Source: Streptomyces sp. YIM 121038 (GTDB lineage: Bacteria; Actinomycetota; Actinomycetes; Streptomycetales; Streptomycetaceae). From it: DNA of 64,000 nucleotides. The stretch covers positions 186,001-250,000 of the forward strand of contig NZ_CP030772.1 of NCBI RefSeq assembly GCF_006088715.1, in the 5' to 3' direction. Below the pieces are notes generated by a model. That model did not search any database, was not told the DNA's origin, and worked only from the letters and a program-made list of their open reading frames with translations. Every line of letters begins with the position of its first letter. Position 1 is the stretch's first letter. A program made the position numbers and the translations under genes. This document shows positions 1 to 8,904 of the stretch, piece after piece.

Positions 1-1
1 A

Positions 2-73
2 CGGATCAACGTGCTCTTCGCGATGCTCCGCGACGGCACCATCTACGAACCGAGAACCCCACGCCTCGCTTGA
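2..73 (+). pseudogene. C-terminal end of an IS110-family transposase (partial, enters from the left edge)
   Basis: The frame open from base 2 ends at a TGA at 71-73 and reads INVLFAMLRDGTIYEP, which resembles the usual C-terminus of IS110/IS1111 transposases. Only about 23 residues lie inside the window, so the state of the rest is unknown. Assignment rests on this tail motif alone. Confidence 0.55.
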
Positions 74-106
74 CGAAAGACATAGAGGCCCCCCGCGCTG
101 ACCGGC

Positions 107-496
107 ATGACCCGCACCGCACTGACTGCGCTGACCGAGACCCTGACCGCCGACTGGCAGGCGCTGCAGAAACAGGACCCCGCCACCCGACGCGACGGCG
201 GCGAACGACGCCGAGCCCCGGGAGGCGGCCGCAAAGCCAAACTCGACCTGGCCGACCGGGTCCTGGCCACCGCACTGCAACAAAACCTCGCCCTGCCGCC
301 CACCGTGCTGGCCCGCCTCCTCGCCGTCAGCAAGGACACCATCCGCCACACCACCAGCGAGACCCGGCGCCTGATGAACCAGCACGCACACACACTCCGG
401 CCCCCAGCGGCACACCTCAACACCCTGGCAGGACTCCTCGTCCACGCCACCACACACGGCGCGACCCTCACAACAGAGATCAAACCAACGCGTTGA
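107..496 (+). CDS. Helix-turn-helix protein, probably the N-terminal part of a transposase
   Basis: The frame encodes 129 residues: an N-terminal helix, a basic Gly/Arg segment (about residues 36-46), then a segment that looks like a helix-turn-helix (LARLLAVSKDTIRHTTSE, about residues 66-83). This arrangement is typical of the DNA-binding front of several actinobacterial IS transposases, but no DDE catalytic domain follows. It lies among other IS remnants and is most likely a piece of one. I cannot assign the IS family with confidence; an independent small regulator is less likely. Confidence 0.4.
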   Translation: MTRTALTALTETLTADWQALQKQDPATRRDGGERRRAPGGGRKAKLDLADRVLATALQQNLALPPTVLARLLAVSKDTIRHTTSETRRLMNQHAHTLRPPAAHLNTLAGLLVHATTHGATLTTEIKPTR

Positions 497-554
497 TTCT
501 TTACGGGCCCTTACTTCCCACCTGGCACTGCTTTCCCTGGGCTCACATGTCCCT

Positions 555-986
555 GTGTCCAGGCATCCAAGCAACAGGTGGAACTTCATCCGCACCCAGG
601 CCGAGTTCCTGCGCTACGACCAGGCCCTTGAGGCCAGGTGGCCCATCGCGACCGGGATCATCGAAGGCGCGGCCCGCCATCTTGTCGCCGACCGTCTCGA
701 TATTGGTGGTGCCCGCTGGGGCCTCGACGGCGCCGAGGCCGTCCTGAAACTCCGGACCGTCGCCGCTATCGGCAATCTTGGGGCCTACTGGAAGCACCAC
801 CCCGCAGCCGAACATCAACGGCTCTACCCAGTCTATGATCAGGCCAGATACGCCCTCAGCAGTCAGAAGGGGGAGCTGAGAAGCAGGCATCGCGCTGATA
901 CGACCCGCACCTGCCGTCACGGGTTCAGCCCCGATCAGCCATGCCCACTGCCTGCAGGGACGTGCCGAAGCATTGAGTATGCGTGA
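555..986 (+). pseudogene. ISKra4-family transposase, C-terminal remnant
   Basis: The segment WPIATGIIEGAARHLVADRL followed by a GARWGLDGAEAVLKLR-type stretch matches the C-terminal catalytic region of ISKra4-family transposases, including the conserved glutamate of the GxIEGA motif. The similarity begins near base 575, and the 20 or so residues before it are not family sequence. The catalytic N-terminal two-thirds are absent, so this is a broken copy. The ATG at 555 is only the first start in the open frame, with no ribosome-binding site to support it. Confidence 0.7.
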
Positions 987-1248
987 CAACACCAAGGATC
1001 ATACCGCCCAGGACAGCTCACTGCCTGATGCCGACCTCACTCAGAACGAGCCGCACCCGTCCACGAAGGGCTTCACCTACGGCGAGATGTCGGCCCACCT
1101 CGCTGAGGTGTACGGTGCCGAGGTTTCCAAGTCCACCATTTCCACGATTACCGACGCAGGTCTCACTGCCAGTCGGGTCCTCGGCAGTGAGCTGAGGCCA
1201 CTGCAGACGCAATCGGCGCAGGTTGAGTGTGTCAGCCCGGATCGTTGA
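973..1248 (+). pseudogene. IS256-family (Mutator) transposase internal fragment
   Basis: Residues 30-62 read TKGFTYGEMSAHLAEVYG then EVSKSTISTITD. This is the conserved block just upstream of the catalytic core in IS256-family transposases, where it positions DNA binding before the DDE domain. The frame then runs into unrelated sequence and stops. It overlaps the end of the preceding ISKra4 remnant by 14 bases, so the two remnants were joined by an insertion or deletion event. It is not expected to be active. Confidence 0.65.
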
Positions 1249-1551
1249 AACGCGGCTGGCGAGCTACTCAGAAGCCGTCCCGCTTCCTCTCTTGATCGTT
1301 ACTTGGCGTGATTGGTGGGCGGCTGGCTCGTTGATGAAGTCATGAGCGATGTGGGGTTGCGGGAAGCCAGGCTGCCGTGTCAGTCGGACTGTGCATGTTC
1401 ATGCCTGCCCGATCCGGCCGATATCGGTGAGAAGCACGTCTGTGGGTGCTGGTGTCCGTCGAGAGAGGAAGGCTGTGCCTGCGACGACGCGGAGTTTCTC
1501 CAGTACGGATGCCGTTGCTGAGACGTCGTAGTCCCGCGTGGTCCGCGCGGT
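1249..1551. other. Stretch without a recognisable gene
   Basis: About 300 bases between the IS256 remnant and the end of the IS5-type transposase. Short open frames here (for example 1312-1521 +) show no family motif. I see no RNA gene or clear repeat. Confidence 0.4.
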
Positions 1552-2460
1552 CTAGCAGATCGGTGACGCGGGGGCGAGACGGACGGTCCAAGGGCGCAGT
1601 CTGATCCGCCGCGATCCGGCCGGTGATGGTGGTGGGGGTTTGGGCTCGCGCCAGTCACCCACAGGTTTCGTCAGCCGACGCGTCATCAGGGCCATAACGC
1701 TCCAGGCCAGGTGGGCCTCAGAGTGCCGGGGAAGCTTCTCGTAGTCACGGCAGTTTCTCCGGGATCTCATCAGCCACGAAATGCTCCGCTCCACCACCCA
1801 CCTCTTCGGTAACAACACGAAGCCCTTCGTCCGTGGCCGGTTGACGGTCTTGAGGGTGAGGCGGAGGCGGTCCTTGGCCCAGGTGACGAGTTCGCCGCCG
1901 TAGGCCGAGTCGGCCCAGACCAGGGTGACCTCGGGGTGGGCCAGGCGGAGGCGGAAGAGGAAGTCGCGGGCGGCGTGGGCGTCGTGGACGCTGGCTGGGG
2001 TGACCATCATCATCACCGGCAGCCCTCGTGTGTCGACGGCCAGGTGGCGTTTGCGGCCCGTCGTCTTCTTCCCGGCGTCGTAGCCGGTCGTCGATCTGGG
2101 GACGGTGGCGTCGGCCTTGATGGTCTGGGAGTCGACCACCACGGTCACCGACCGCGGGTTCTTGCCCTCCCGCAACCGCACCTGTTCGTGCAGGACGGCG
2201 CAGATCCGGGAGGTGACCCCGGCCGCGTGCCACTTGCTGAACCAGCGGAACACGGTCCGCCAGGGCGGGAAGTCGGCGGGGACCGCGCGCCACTGGCAGC
2301 CGGTCCGGTTGACGTAGCGGATGCCGTCCACGACGTCGCGGCGGTCGTAGACCTCGGGATGGCCGCCGGTCGGCAGGCTCGCGGCCGGTGGCGGCAACAG
2401 CGGCGCGATCAACTCCCACTCGGCGTCGGTGGTGTCGGAGGGGTAGCGGCGTTCACGCAC
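1552..2460 (-). CDS. IS5-family transposase
   Basis: The 302-residue protein has the N-terminal DUF4096-type block (SDTTDAEWELIAPLLPPP), the region GIRYVNRTGCQWRAVPADFP, the first catalytic segment VVVDSQTIKADATV (Asp of DSQ), VWADSAYGG (second Asp) and the glutamate in KRWVVERSISWLMRSRR. These form the DDE triad of IS5-type elements that act as cut-and-paste transposases. Length is close to the usual 270-300 residues; the last 25 residues after LMTRRLT look non-conserved, so the end may have been extended. It stands next to the RacP/DUF6192 pair on the same strand but is an independent element. Confidence 0.85.
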   Translation of the reverse strand: MRERRYPSDTTDAEWELIAPLLPPPAASLPTGGHPEVYDRRDVVDGIRYVNRTGCQWRAVPADFPPWRTVFRWFSKWHAAGVTSRICAVLHEQVRLREGKNPRSVTVVVDSQTIKADATVPRSTTGYDAGKKTTGRKRHLAVDTRGLPVMMMVTPASVHDAHAARDFLFRLRLAHPEVTLVWADSAYGGELVTWAKDRLRLTLKTVNRPRTKGFVLLPKRWVVERSISWLMRSRRNCRDYEKLPRHSEAHLAWSVMALMTRRLTKPVGDWREPKPPPPSPAGSRRIRLRPWTVRLAPASPIC

Positions 2461-2475
2461 GCCAGTGCCCTGTTC

Positions 2476-2889
2476 CTAGCGTTCCATACGGGTGAGGACC
2501 TCGAAGGTGGCCTTGGCCCCGCCGAGCTGTTCCAGGGCCAGGCGCACCCACTCGTCCGAGGGCTGGCGGCGCGCGTGCGGAGCGAGAACCTGTTCGATCA
2601 CGTTGGCGATCCGGTGCAACTGGGTGGCAAAGATCGCCCGCTCGTAGGCGACCCAGATATCCGGGTCCTCCGAGAGCTGGAAGCCCTCAGCTTTCGAGTA
2701 GGTCACCGGCGGCAGTCCCTCCTTCGCCGCGACCTTCCGCAGGAACTTGATCCCCGCCCAGACCTGGCACGGGGTCCGTCCCGTCGAACCGCACAGCTGG
2801 ACCAGGCTGGCCCCGGTCGGCCGTGCCTCCCTCAGCGCCTTGCGCACCGCCTCGCCGTGGACATGGGCGGGGTGCCCCTGCGCGGCCAC
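2476..2889 (-). CDS. RacP-like plasmid-associated protein
   Basis: The 137-residue protein has a compact helical front (EAVRKALREARPTGASLVQL, then GRTPCQVWAGIKFLR) that looks like a winged-helix DNA-binding fold, followed by a helical C-terminal half. It resembles the family annotated as RacP in Streptomyces plasmids and integrative elements; its biochemical function is not established. It starts with GTG and overlaps the stop of the upstream DUF6192 gene by one base (TAGTG), so the pair is translationally coupled. The partner suggests a shared role in replicon or element maintenance, which is inference. Confidence 0.6.
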   Translation of the reverse strand: MAAQGHPAHVHGEAVRKALREARPTGASLVQLCGSTGRTPCQVWAGIKFLRKVAAKEGLPPVTYSKAEGFQLSEDPDIWVAYERAIFATQLHRIANVIEQVLAPHARRQPSDEWVRLALEQLGGAKATFEVLTRMER

Positions 2890-3830
2890 TACTCGCCCCG
2901 CAGCAACGCCGCGAGGGCCTCGTCGAGGTCGGTCTGTCCCGTCGCAACGGCCGTCTCGATCCAGTCGGCCGTTGCCCGTAACTTCTCCAGGACTGACCCG
3001 ACCTGCCCGTGCTGGCGCTCGGTGAACTCCTGCCCCCTCAGCTTCGGCACCAGCCGCGTCGCGCCCGCGATGAAGCCCTGGCAGACCGCTATCAGGTCCA
3101 CGAACTCCATCTGGCGGTGCCAGTGGCGCACGACGGTCGCCGGATCGTCGAACCGCTCCTGCCCCTCCCCGCCACCGAGCTCGTCGGCCGCCAGGACGTC
3201 CTGGAACTCCTCGTCGAACTCGTCGTCCGCCTCGGCCTGCTCGAACTGCGCCTCGTTCACCATGTAGCGGGCATCGCCGTCCCGCATGGCCACGAACACG
3301 ACCTCACGGCGTTTGAGGAGATCGACCGCGACCCGGCAGGCGACCGCCTCGTCCTGTACCAGTTCCGTGACCGCCTCGACCTTCTCCTCCACCGTGACCG
3401 GCGTCGACGTCTTCCAGCCGACCGCCCGCTTCGCTGCGTCCCCGTCCCACGAGTAGCGCCCCGTCCGCTCGTTCAACGGCGGGTGCGCGATCACCTCGAA
3501 CGGCTCGTCGGCGGAGGCGAGGATCTTGTGGACCTCCCAGGACACCCCGGCCACCCGATGCTCGGCCGGCCACTTCGCCGCCACCCACCGGTACGTCCGC
3601 ACAGTCGCCGCCGACAACCCCACGTCCTCCGCGAAGTACTTCAGCGAGTCCTCGACCCGCTGCCCGCCCTCGCCTATCCGCAGGTGACCGCCCCACTCCC
3701 GGATCGGCTCGATCTCCAAAGCCGCGTCCCCGAGCGCCCACTGCGCAGCGGACTCGACTTCGACCTGACGGAGCGAGGAGGCCACCAACTCGTGGTAGCG
3801 GCTCGCGGCGACGTTCCCGATCACAGCCAC
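2889..3830 (-). CDS. DUF6192-family protein, probable DNA-binding plasmid protein
   Basis: The 313-residue protein has a ParB/KorB-like or HTH-like segment around residues 65-90 (YFAEDVGLSAATVRTYRWVA), an acidic stretch near residue 205 (EADDEFDEEFQD) and a helical C-terminus. The arrangement matches the DUF6192 proteins found beside RacP in Streptomyces mobile replicons. It is the first gene of a two-gene operon with the RacP gene. Function is unknown; DNA binding is inferred from the predicted helix-turn-helix. Neither gene shows frameshifts, so this pair may be the only intact non-IS cargo in the first 7 kb. Confidence 0.6.
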   Translation of the reverse strand: MAVIGNVAASRYHELVASSLRQVEVESAAQWALGDAALEIEPIREWGGHLRIGEGGQRVEDSLKYFAEDVGLSAATVRTYRWVAAKWPAEHRVAGVSWEVHKILASADEPFEVIAHPPLNERTGRYSWDGDAAKRAVGWKTSTPVTVEEKVEAVTELVQDEAVACRVAVDLLKRREVVFVAMRDGDARYMVNEAQFEQAEADDEFDEEFQDVLAADELGGGEGQERFDDPATVVRHWHRQMEFVDLIAVCQGFIAGATRLVPKLRGQEFTERQHGQVGSVLEKLRATADWIETAVATGQTDLDEALAALLRGE

Positions 3831-4077
3831 GCCGGATCACCACCCCCGGCAGGACAAGGACACGGCCCCACGCCGTCGATACGGAACCCCGTCCCGCCTC
3901 TCCCAGCACCGTCCACGCCCACCCGCACAGATCACTAGCAATGACCACAAAAGGCCGATGCGAACACATGATCCGTCAACCGCCTACGGATTCTCACCCA
4001 CTTCAGACCCCTTGACGACCGGACCGGACAACACCCTCCACCTCGTCACTCCCCGTAGATGCTGGACGGCTTCTGAG

Positions 4078-5918
4078 CTTGACTCTGTCGGGGATCTTGA
4101 AGATGCGGGGGTCAGGTTCCCAGGGTTCGCCAGGACTTGGGCCGGGGTATCGCGTGCTGGTCGAGGTAGTGCTGGAAGGCGGTCGGTCGGCGGGGTGGGG
4201 AGGCTTCCTCGGCCGGTGGCAGTTGGCTGAGGCGCTCGATGTTGACGGCGATGGCCGTCAGGATGTGCTGGATGTGGGCCTTTCCCTGTCCTCGGTAGCG
4301 GCAGCGCCGCATGCCGTGGCCGTGGGCGAACTCGTTGACCGTGCCCTCCACTCCGGAGCGGACCGCGTAGCGGGTCTTCCACTCGGGCTTCTGCTGTTCG
4401 GCGCGGACGCGGAGTTGCAGGTCGCGGAGTTCTCGTGGGGGAAAGCCCACGGTGCGGTGGCTTTCGCGGGCGGTGGTGCACTGGGTGCGGGCCGGGCAGG
4501 GCTGGCACTGGGTCTTGGTGAATCTGGCCACGATCAGCGGGGCCGCGGTCGGCGAGGAGGTCGGGTAGGGGCCGTGCCAGCCCGCGCTGACCTGTCCCTG
4601 GGGGCAGGTGACCTGCTGACGGTCGTAGTCGATGTGGAAGTCGTCCCGGGCGAAGCCCTCGCCTCGGCGGTGCTGGTGGGTGGGGTTGCTCTTCAGCGGC
4701 CCGGAGACGGTGACCTGGTGTTCACGGGTGGCCTGTTCCAGGTGGGGCAGGGAGGTGTAGCCAGTGTCGACCAGGTGCTCGGCGGGCAGCAGTCCGCGAC
4801 GCGCCAGGCGGGTGTGGATGCCGGGCAGGACCTGGCTGTCGTGGGTGGTAGCCGCAGTGGTCGCGACATCCGTGATCACGTTGGGGCCGTCGGGAGCACA
4901 GGTCTCCGTCAGATGAGCGGCGAACCCCTTCCAGCTGATGATGTGCCCGTGCCTCGCGTAGCGGGCCGAGGTGTCGTAGGGCGAGACGATCGCCCGGGAC
5001 GAGGACGGCAGTCCAGGCCCGCCTTCCTTCTCGGCGGTGCGCCAGCGCAGCCGACCTGCCTGATCACGGTGGTAGTTCTGCACCATGATCTGGCGCAGGG
5101 CCTGGACACGGGAGCCGGGCGTGCGGTCTGCTCCGTGCCGGTAGAGGTGTTCCAGGAGCCGGGCGGCGTCGTTTCCGGTGGCGAGGATCCTGGTCATGGG
5201 CTTGGTGGGGTTCTTGCCCAGACGGACCGGCCGGCCGTAGCGGAGCCCCCAGTCCTCGTCGACCAGGCCGTCGAGCAGGTGCGGGGAAGAACCAGCGACT
5301 TCTTCGAGTGCGGCGCGGACTGCCTCGGTGATCAGCTCCAGGCGGGTCAGGTCGCGCACCGCGGCCAGGACGTGGGTGGAGTCGGTGCGCTGCGTGGTGC
5401 GCTCGCGCACCAGTCTGGCCTCCTTGAGGCGGGCCAGCGCGAGGTCGAGGAGGCGGTCGGCGCGGTCGCCTTCGGCGAGACGGTCGCGGAAGTCGGCCAG
5501 CACACTGTGGTGGAACCCGGGATCGTCCAGCTCCATCGCCAGGGCGTACTTGAAGTCGATGCGGCAGCGGACCGCCTCGGCGGCCTGCCGGTCCGACAGG
5601 CCGAGCAGGAACTGCAGCACACAGACCGTGGCCAGTTGAGCAGGCGAGAGCCCCGGCCGCCCGTCCCGCGGGTACCAGTCGGCGAAGTCCTCATCGCACC
5701 ACAGCCCATCGAGGCGGTCGCGTACCCATATCGCCGTCGTCCCGCCCGGGTTGCTCGCCCGCGCGACTTGCGCGGTCAGAGACGGGACCTGCTCACCGGA
5801 ACGAGGGCGGAGCGACAAGGGGCACCTCGACAGCTGCGTCGGTCGGCGGAACTACCCGAGCATGCCTGTCGATCATGCTGTCGCACCGAGGAACTCCAAG
5901 ATCCCCGACAGAGTCAAG
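4078..5918 (-). mobile_element. Complete IS1182-family insertion sequence
   Basis: The element is bounded by perfect 22-base inverted repeats (4078-4099, beginning CTTGACTCTGTCGGGGATCT, and its complement at 5897-5918). It is flanked by the 5-base direct repeat CTGAG at 4073-4077 and 5919-5923. One full-length transposase gene lies inside. Intact ends, target duplication and an open transposase indicate a fairly recent insertion. Confidence 0.9.
4112..5818 (-). CDS. IS1182-family transposase
   Basis: The 568-residue protein has the DUF772 N-terminal block ([20 protein letters not shown] then [17 protein letters not shown]), the segment [17 protein letters not shown] and the catalytic Asp block [15 protein letters not shown]. 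It continues with [25 protein letters not shown], a cysteine cluster ([10 protein letters not shown]) and the C-terminal [20 protein letters not shown] with the catalytic glutamate. Length and domain order match intact IS1182 transposases. It fills the element between the inverted repeats. Confidence 0.9.
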   Translation of the reverse strand: MSLRPRSGEQVPSLTAQVARASNPGGTTAIWVRDRLDGLWCDEDFADWYPRDGRPGLSPAQLATVCVLQFLLGLSDRQAAEAVRCRIDFKYALAMELDDPGFHHSVLADFRDRLAEGDRADRLLDLALARLKEARLVRERTTQRTDSTHVLAAVRDLTRLELITEAVRAALEEVAGSSPHLLDGLVDEDWGLRYGRPVRLGKNPTKPMTRILATGNDAARLLEHLYRHGADRTPGSRVQALRQIMVQNYHRDQAGRLRWRTAEKEGGPGLPSSSRAIVSPYDTSARYARHGHIISWKGFAAHLTETCAPDGPNVITDVATTAATTHDSQVLPGIHTRLARRGLLPAEHLVDTGYTSLPHLEQATREHQVTVSGPLKSNPTHQHRRGEGFARDDFHIDYDRQQVTCPQGQVSAGWHGPYPTSSPTAAPLIVARFTKTQCQPCPARTQCTTARESHRTVGFPPRELRDLQLRVRAEQQKPEWKTRYAVRSGVEGTVNEFAHGHGMRRCRYRGQGKAHIQHILTAIAVNIERLSQLPPAEEASPPRRPTAFQHYLDQHAIPRPKSWRTLGT

Positions 5919-5945
5919 CTGAGGTACTCAGCCCAGGGCTGCGGC

Positions 5946-6873
5946 TTACTGCGGCCGCGCCGCGGCGAGGTCAGGACCTCCTCGACGGTGCATGCATGGG
6001 CGTACTTTGCGGACCGTCTTGCGGTCCATCCGCAGCGTCTCGGCGATCACCTGGATCGCGACTCCCTTGTCGTACATCTCGTGCACCGCCGCGAAGTGGC
6101 GCCGGGTATTCACCGCCCGCTTGCCCTCGATCACCGGCGCTCCGACAGCAGACTCCACGACTTCGTCGAGTTCCTCGCCCCCGGCCGGGGTGAGGCAGCG
6201 GCGATGGGTGACGACGGACTTCTCCACCGTCCTGCACAGGTTGAGCCAAAGATGGAACCTGTCTGCGATCTGGACCGCCTCTGGGGCAGCAGCGCGGACC
6301 GCCTCCGCATACGCGCTCGCTCTGTCCCGGCACACGATCTCCGCTCCGGGATGCTGCTGGAGCCAGGCGGTGAAGGTCTCGGCGGTACGGTCGGGCAGGA
6401 CGTCCACGACACGGCCGGTTTCGATGTCGATGAGCACGGTGCCGTAGACGTGGCCGCGCTTGAGGGCGAAGTCGTCCACGCCCAGCACGCGCGGGCTCCT
6501 CTCCGGCGGTTCGGCGGGCAGGGACCGCACGCGGCTGAGCAGGGTGTTCGGGCTGGCTGTGCAGTGCAGCATCGCTGCGAGGCGGGCTCCGGCCCTTCCG
6601 GCCAGGAAGCAGCCGATCTTCACCAGCATCCGCTGCTGGAGCTGGCTGCGACGGCCATAGCGGAAGGTCAGGCCCTCGACCTGTTCCACGAAGATCCGAC
6701 GCGCGCACGAGGGCACGTCGCAAGAAATCGGCGGCAGCCGAGGCGGTTATCTGCACGCCCGCACCAACCACCCGGATGTCCTCTATCGCGACGCCCGCCA
6801 GGTGTGGCAGCAGCACTTCAAGTATGTGATCACTCAACGCGCCTGAACAACACAGGACTTGACGGCTAGTCAC
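5946..6873 (-). pseudogene. ISL3-family transposase pseudogene (internal deletion and frameshift)
   Basis: The N-terminal block (LEVLLPHLAGVAIEDIRVVG) is in one frame near 6840-6760. The catalytic part (VLGVDDFALKRGHVYGTVLI, VCRDRASAYAEAV, IADRFHLWLNLC) is in another frame from about 6735 down to 5946. The zinc-finger segment that normally joins them, about 50 residues, is missing, and the protein also ends early after RKTVRKV. The copy is therefore dead. It sits 28 bases from the right end of the IS1182 element. Confidence 0.75.
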
Positions 6874-6979
6874 GCGCGGTCACCCCGAAATGTTGATCAG
6901 AGCCGTAAGGTTTCCCCGCGTACGGCCACGTTTCCTCCCCGCTCGCCCCGAGTAGTCCCGCTCGGCGACGCTGGAGCGG

Positions 6980-7654
6980 GTGAAGAACAGCAGGGAGATC
7001 ATGGAGATCCTTGAGGCTTACGACCTCACAGGCAGATACCGTGCCGCGGCCGAGCTGGCCGGGTGCGACCACCACACAGTGGCCCGATATGTGAAGATGC
7101 GGGCCGTCGGCCAGCACCCCGATCAGCGCCACCATCGGGCCCGGGCGATCAACGACTATCTGCCGAAGATCGAGGAACTGGTGGTCCGCTCGCAGGGCAA
7201 GGTCCGCGCGGACGTGGTCCACAAGAGGATCGCCGCGATGGGCTTCACCGGCGGGGAACGCACCACCCGCCGCACCGTCACTGAGGCGAAAGCCCAGTTC
7301 AGGGCCGGTCGGCGCCGGGTCTATCGGCCGTGGGTGACCGAGCCTGGGCTCTGGATTCAGTACGACTTCGGCGACGGGCCGGTGATCAAGGGCCGCAAGA
7401 CCACACTCTTCTGCGTATGGGTGGCCTGGTCCCGTTTTCGCGTCGTCATCCCGATCTGGGACAAGACCCTGCCGACGGTCACCGCATGTCTGGACGCCAC
7501 GTTCCGCAGGATCGGCGGGGTCCCGGCCTATCTCCTCACCGACAACGAGAAGACGGTCACGATCGACCACGTCGCCGGGATCGCGGTCCGCAATCCGGAG
7601 ATCGTCGAGGTCGCCCGGCACTACCCGTTGACCGAACTACTGAGGGTATCTTAG
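6980..7654 (+). pseudogene. istA: IS21-family transposase IstA, C-terminally truncated
   Basis: The 224 residues contain the N-terminal helix-turn-helix (RYRAAAELAGCDHHTVARYV), the segment ERTTRRTVTEAK and the start of the DDE core (WIQYDFGDGPVIKGRKT, with Asp, and AYLLTDNEKTVTIDHVAG with the second Asp). After VEVARHYPLTE the family sequence stops at about 7640 and the reading frame ends. IstA is normally 400-500 residues, so about half is lost. The break is followed directly by the tyrosine-recombinase pair, which suggests that insertion of that element removed the rest. The start is the GTG at 6980. Confidence 0.8.
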
Positions 7655-7695
7655 CAGGTCAGCGACCCTTTGGCGGGATCGTCGTTGGGTTGGCC

Positions 7696-8904
7696 GTGGA
7701 GTCATCAAGAGACCTGTCGGTCCTGTCCGTGCCCTTGATCGTCGAACTGGTGGCCACGGATGATCCGTGGGAGCCCTACCGACTCGTCGGTGCGGAGGGG
7801 ACGCCGGTTGAGGGAGTCGCTGCCTTCCTGCGGGATCTGCAGGCGGCCGGACGACCAGCGACAACCGCTCGTTCCTACGGGATGGATCTGCTGCGCTGGT
7901 TCCGCTTCCTTTGGGCTGTCGACGTGCCGTGGGACCGCGCAGAGCGCATCGAGGCCAGGAACTTCTCCCGCTGGCTGCAGATCGCTGGGCAACCGTCCCG
8001 TCGGCACTGGCGGCGCCCGGATCAAGATGGTCGGTGGGCTGTCGGCGGGAAGCCGTACGCGACATCGGTCCGTACACACAGCGAGACGGTGCTGCGAACC
8101 TTCTACGACTTCCATCGCGATGCCGGCACTGGGCCGATCCTCAATCCGTTTCCGTTGGACCGCTCGAGCCGGGGACGGCGAGCACATGCTCACCGCAACC
8201 CGATGGATTCGCCGCGCAACGAGCGCGTCGGCCTCTACCGGCCGAGGCTCCCACAGCGGATTCCTCGCAGCGTTCCGGACGCGGAGTTCAACGAGATTTT
8301 CGCCCGGCTGCCCTCTCATCGCGACCGAGCCCTGGTCGCCTTCTACGTCTCCACCGGCGCCCGGGCCAGCGAGTTGCTGTCCGCGTGGCAGGGCGGGGTC
8401 GACCCGGGCCGCCAGCTGATCAGCGTGGTCCGCAAGGGCACCGGAGAGATCCAGGAGCTTCCGGCCTCGACGGATGCGTTCGTCTGGCTACGGCTCTACC
8501 AGCTGGAACTGGAGGACGCGATCCCGAAGGGGCGACGGGTCCCGCTGTGGTGGACGTTGCGCAACCCGTCACGGCCGCTGACCTACCACGCGGCACACCG
8601 GATGTTCGAGAGGGCCAACGACAAGGCCGGCACCACGGCGACGCTGCACGCCCTACGGCACACCGCCGCCTACCGGATGGCAGAGGACCCCAATCTCCCC
8701 CTCACTGATGTCCAATTTGCCCTAGGACATTCGCAGTTGACCACCACCCAGATCTATCTCACGCCCCGCAAGGAGGAGGTCATCCGGCGGCTGCTGGCCC
8801 ATCACGCCGAGCAGACGAGACAGGCCGCCGCTCGCACCGCACCCGCCGCTGCCCCTGGCTACTCGGCCGAGTCGCTGGACGTGCTCTTCGGGACGGCCCG
8901 CTGA
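7696..8904 (+). CDS. Tyrosine recombinase / site-specific integrase (first of a recombinase set)
   Basis: With the GTG at 7696 the protein has 402 residues. An N-terminal SAM-like core-binding domain (around residues 45-110, FLRDLQAAGRPATTARSYGM) is followed by a catalytic domain. It carries all tyrosine-recombinase residues: Arg223 in STGARASELL, His318 and Arg321 in HALRHT, His345 in LGHSQ and Tyr354 in TTTQIYLT. It cuts and rejoins DNA through a 3'-phosphotyrosine. It overlaps the next recombinase by ATGA, typical of multi-recombinase elements. The frame is open further upstream, into the istA remnant, so the exact start is uncertain. Confidence 0.8.
   Translation: MESSRDLSVLSVPLIVELVATDDPWEPYRLVGAEGTPVEGVAAFLRDLQAAGRPATTARSYGMDLLRWFRFLWAVDVPWDRAERIEARNFSRWLQIAGQPSRRHWRRPDQDGRWAVGGKPYATSVRTHSETVLRTFYDFHRDAGTGPILNPFPLDRSSRGRRAHAHRNPMDSPRNERVGLYRPRLPQRIPRSVPDAEFNEIFARLPSHRDRALVAFYVSTGARASELLSAWQGGVDPGRQLISVVRKGTGEIQELPASTDAFVWLRLYQLELEDAIPKGRRVPLWWTLRNPSRPLTYHAAHRMFERANDKAGTTATLHALRHTAAYRMAEDPNLPLTDVQFALGHSQLTTTQIYLTPRKEEVIRRLLAHHAEQTRQAAARTAPAAAPGYSAESLDVLFGTAR

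Noticed and set aside
1936..3267. Long plus-strand open frame (443 codons)
   Set aside because: It is the antisense shadow of the IS5 transposase, RacP and DUF6192 genes; its sequence has no family motif and has biased Gly/Arg/Pro composition.
4079..6193. Long plus-strand open frame (704 codons)
   Set aside because: Antisense to the complete IS1182 transposase, whose domains are unmistakable on the minus strand.
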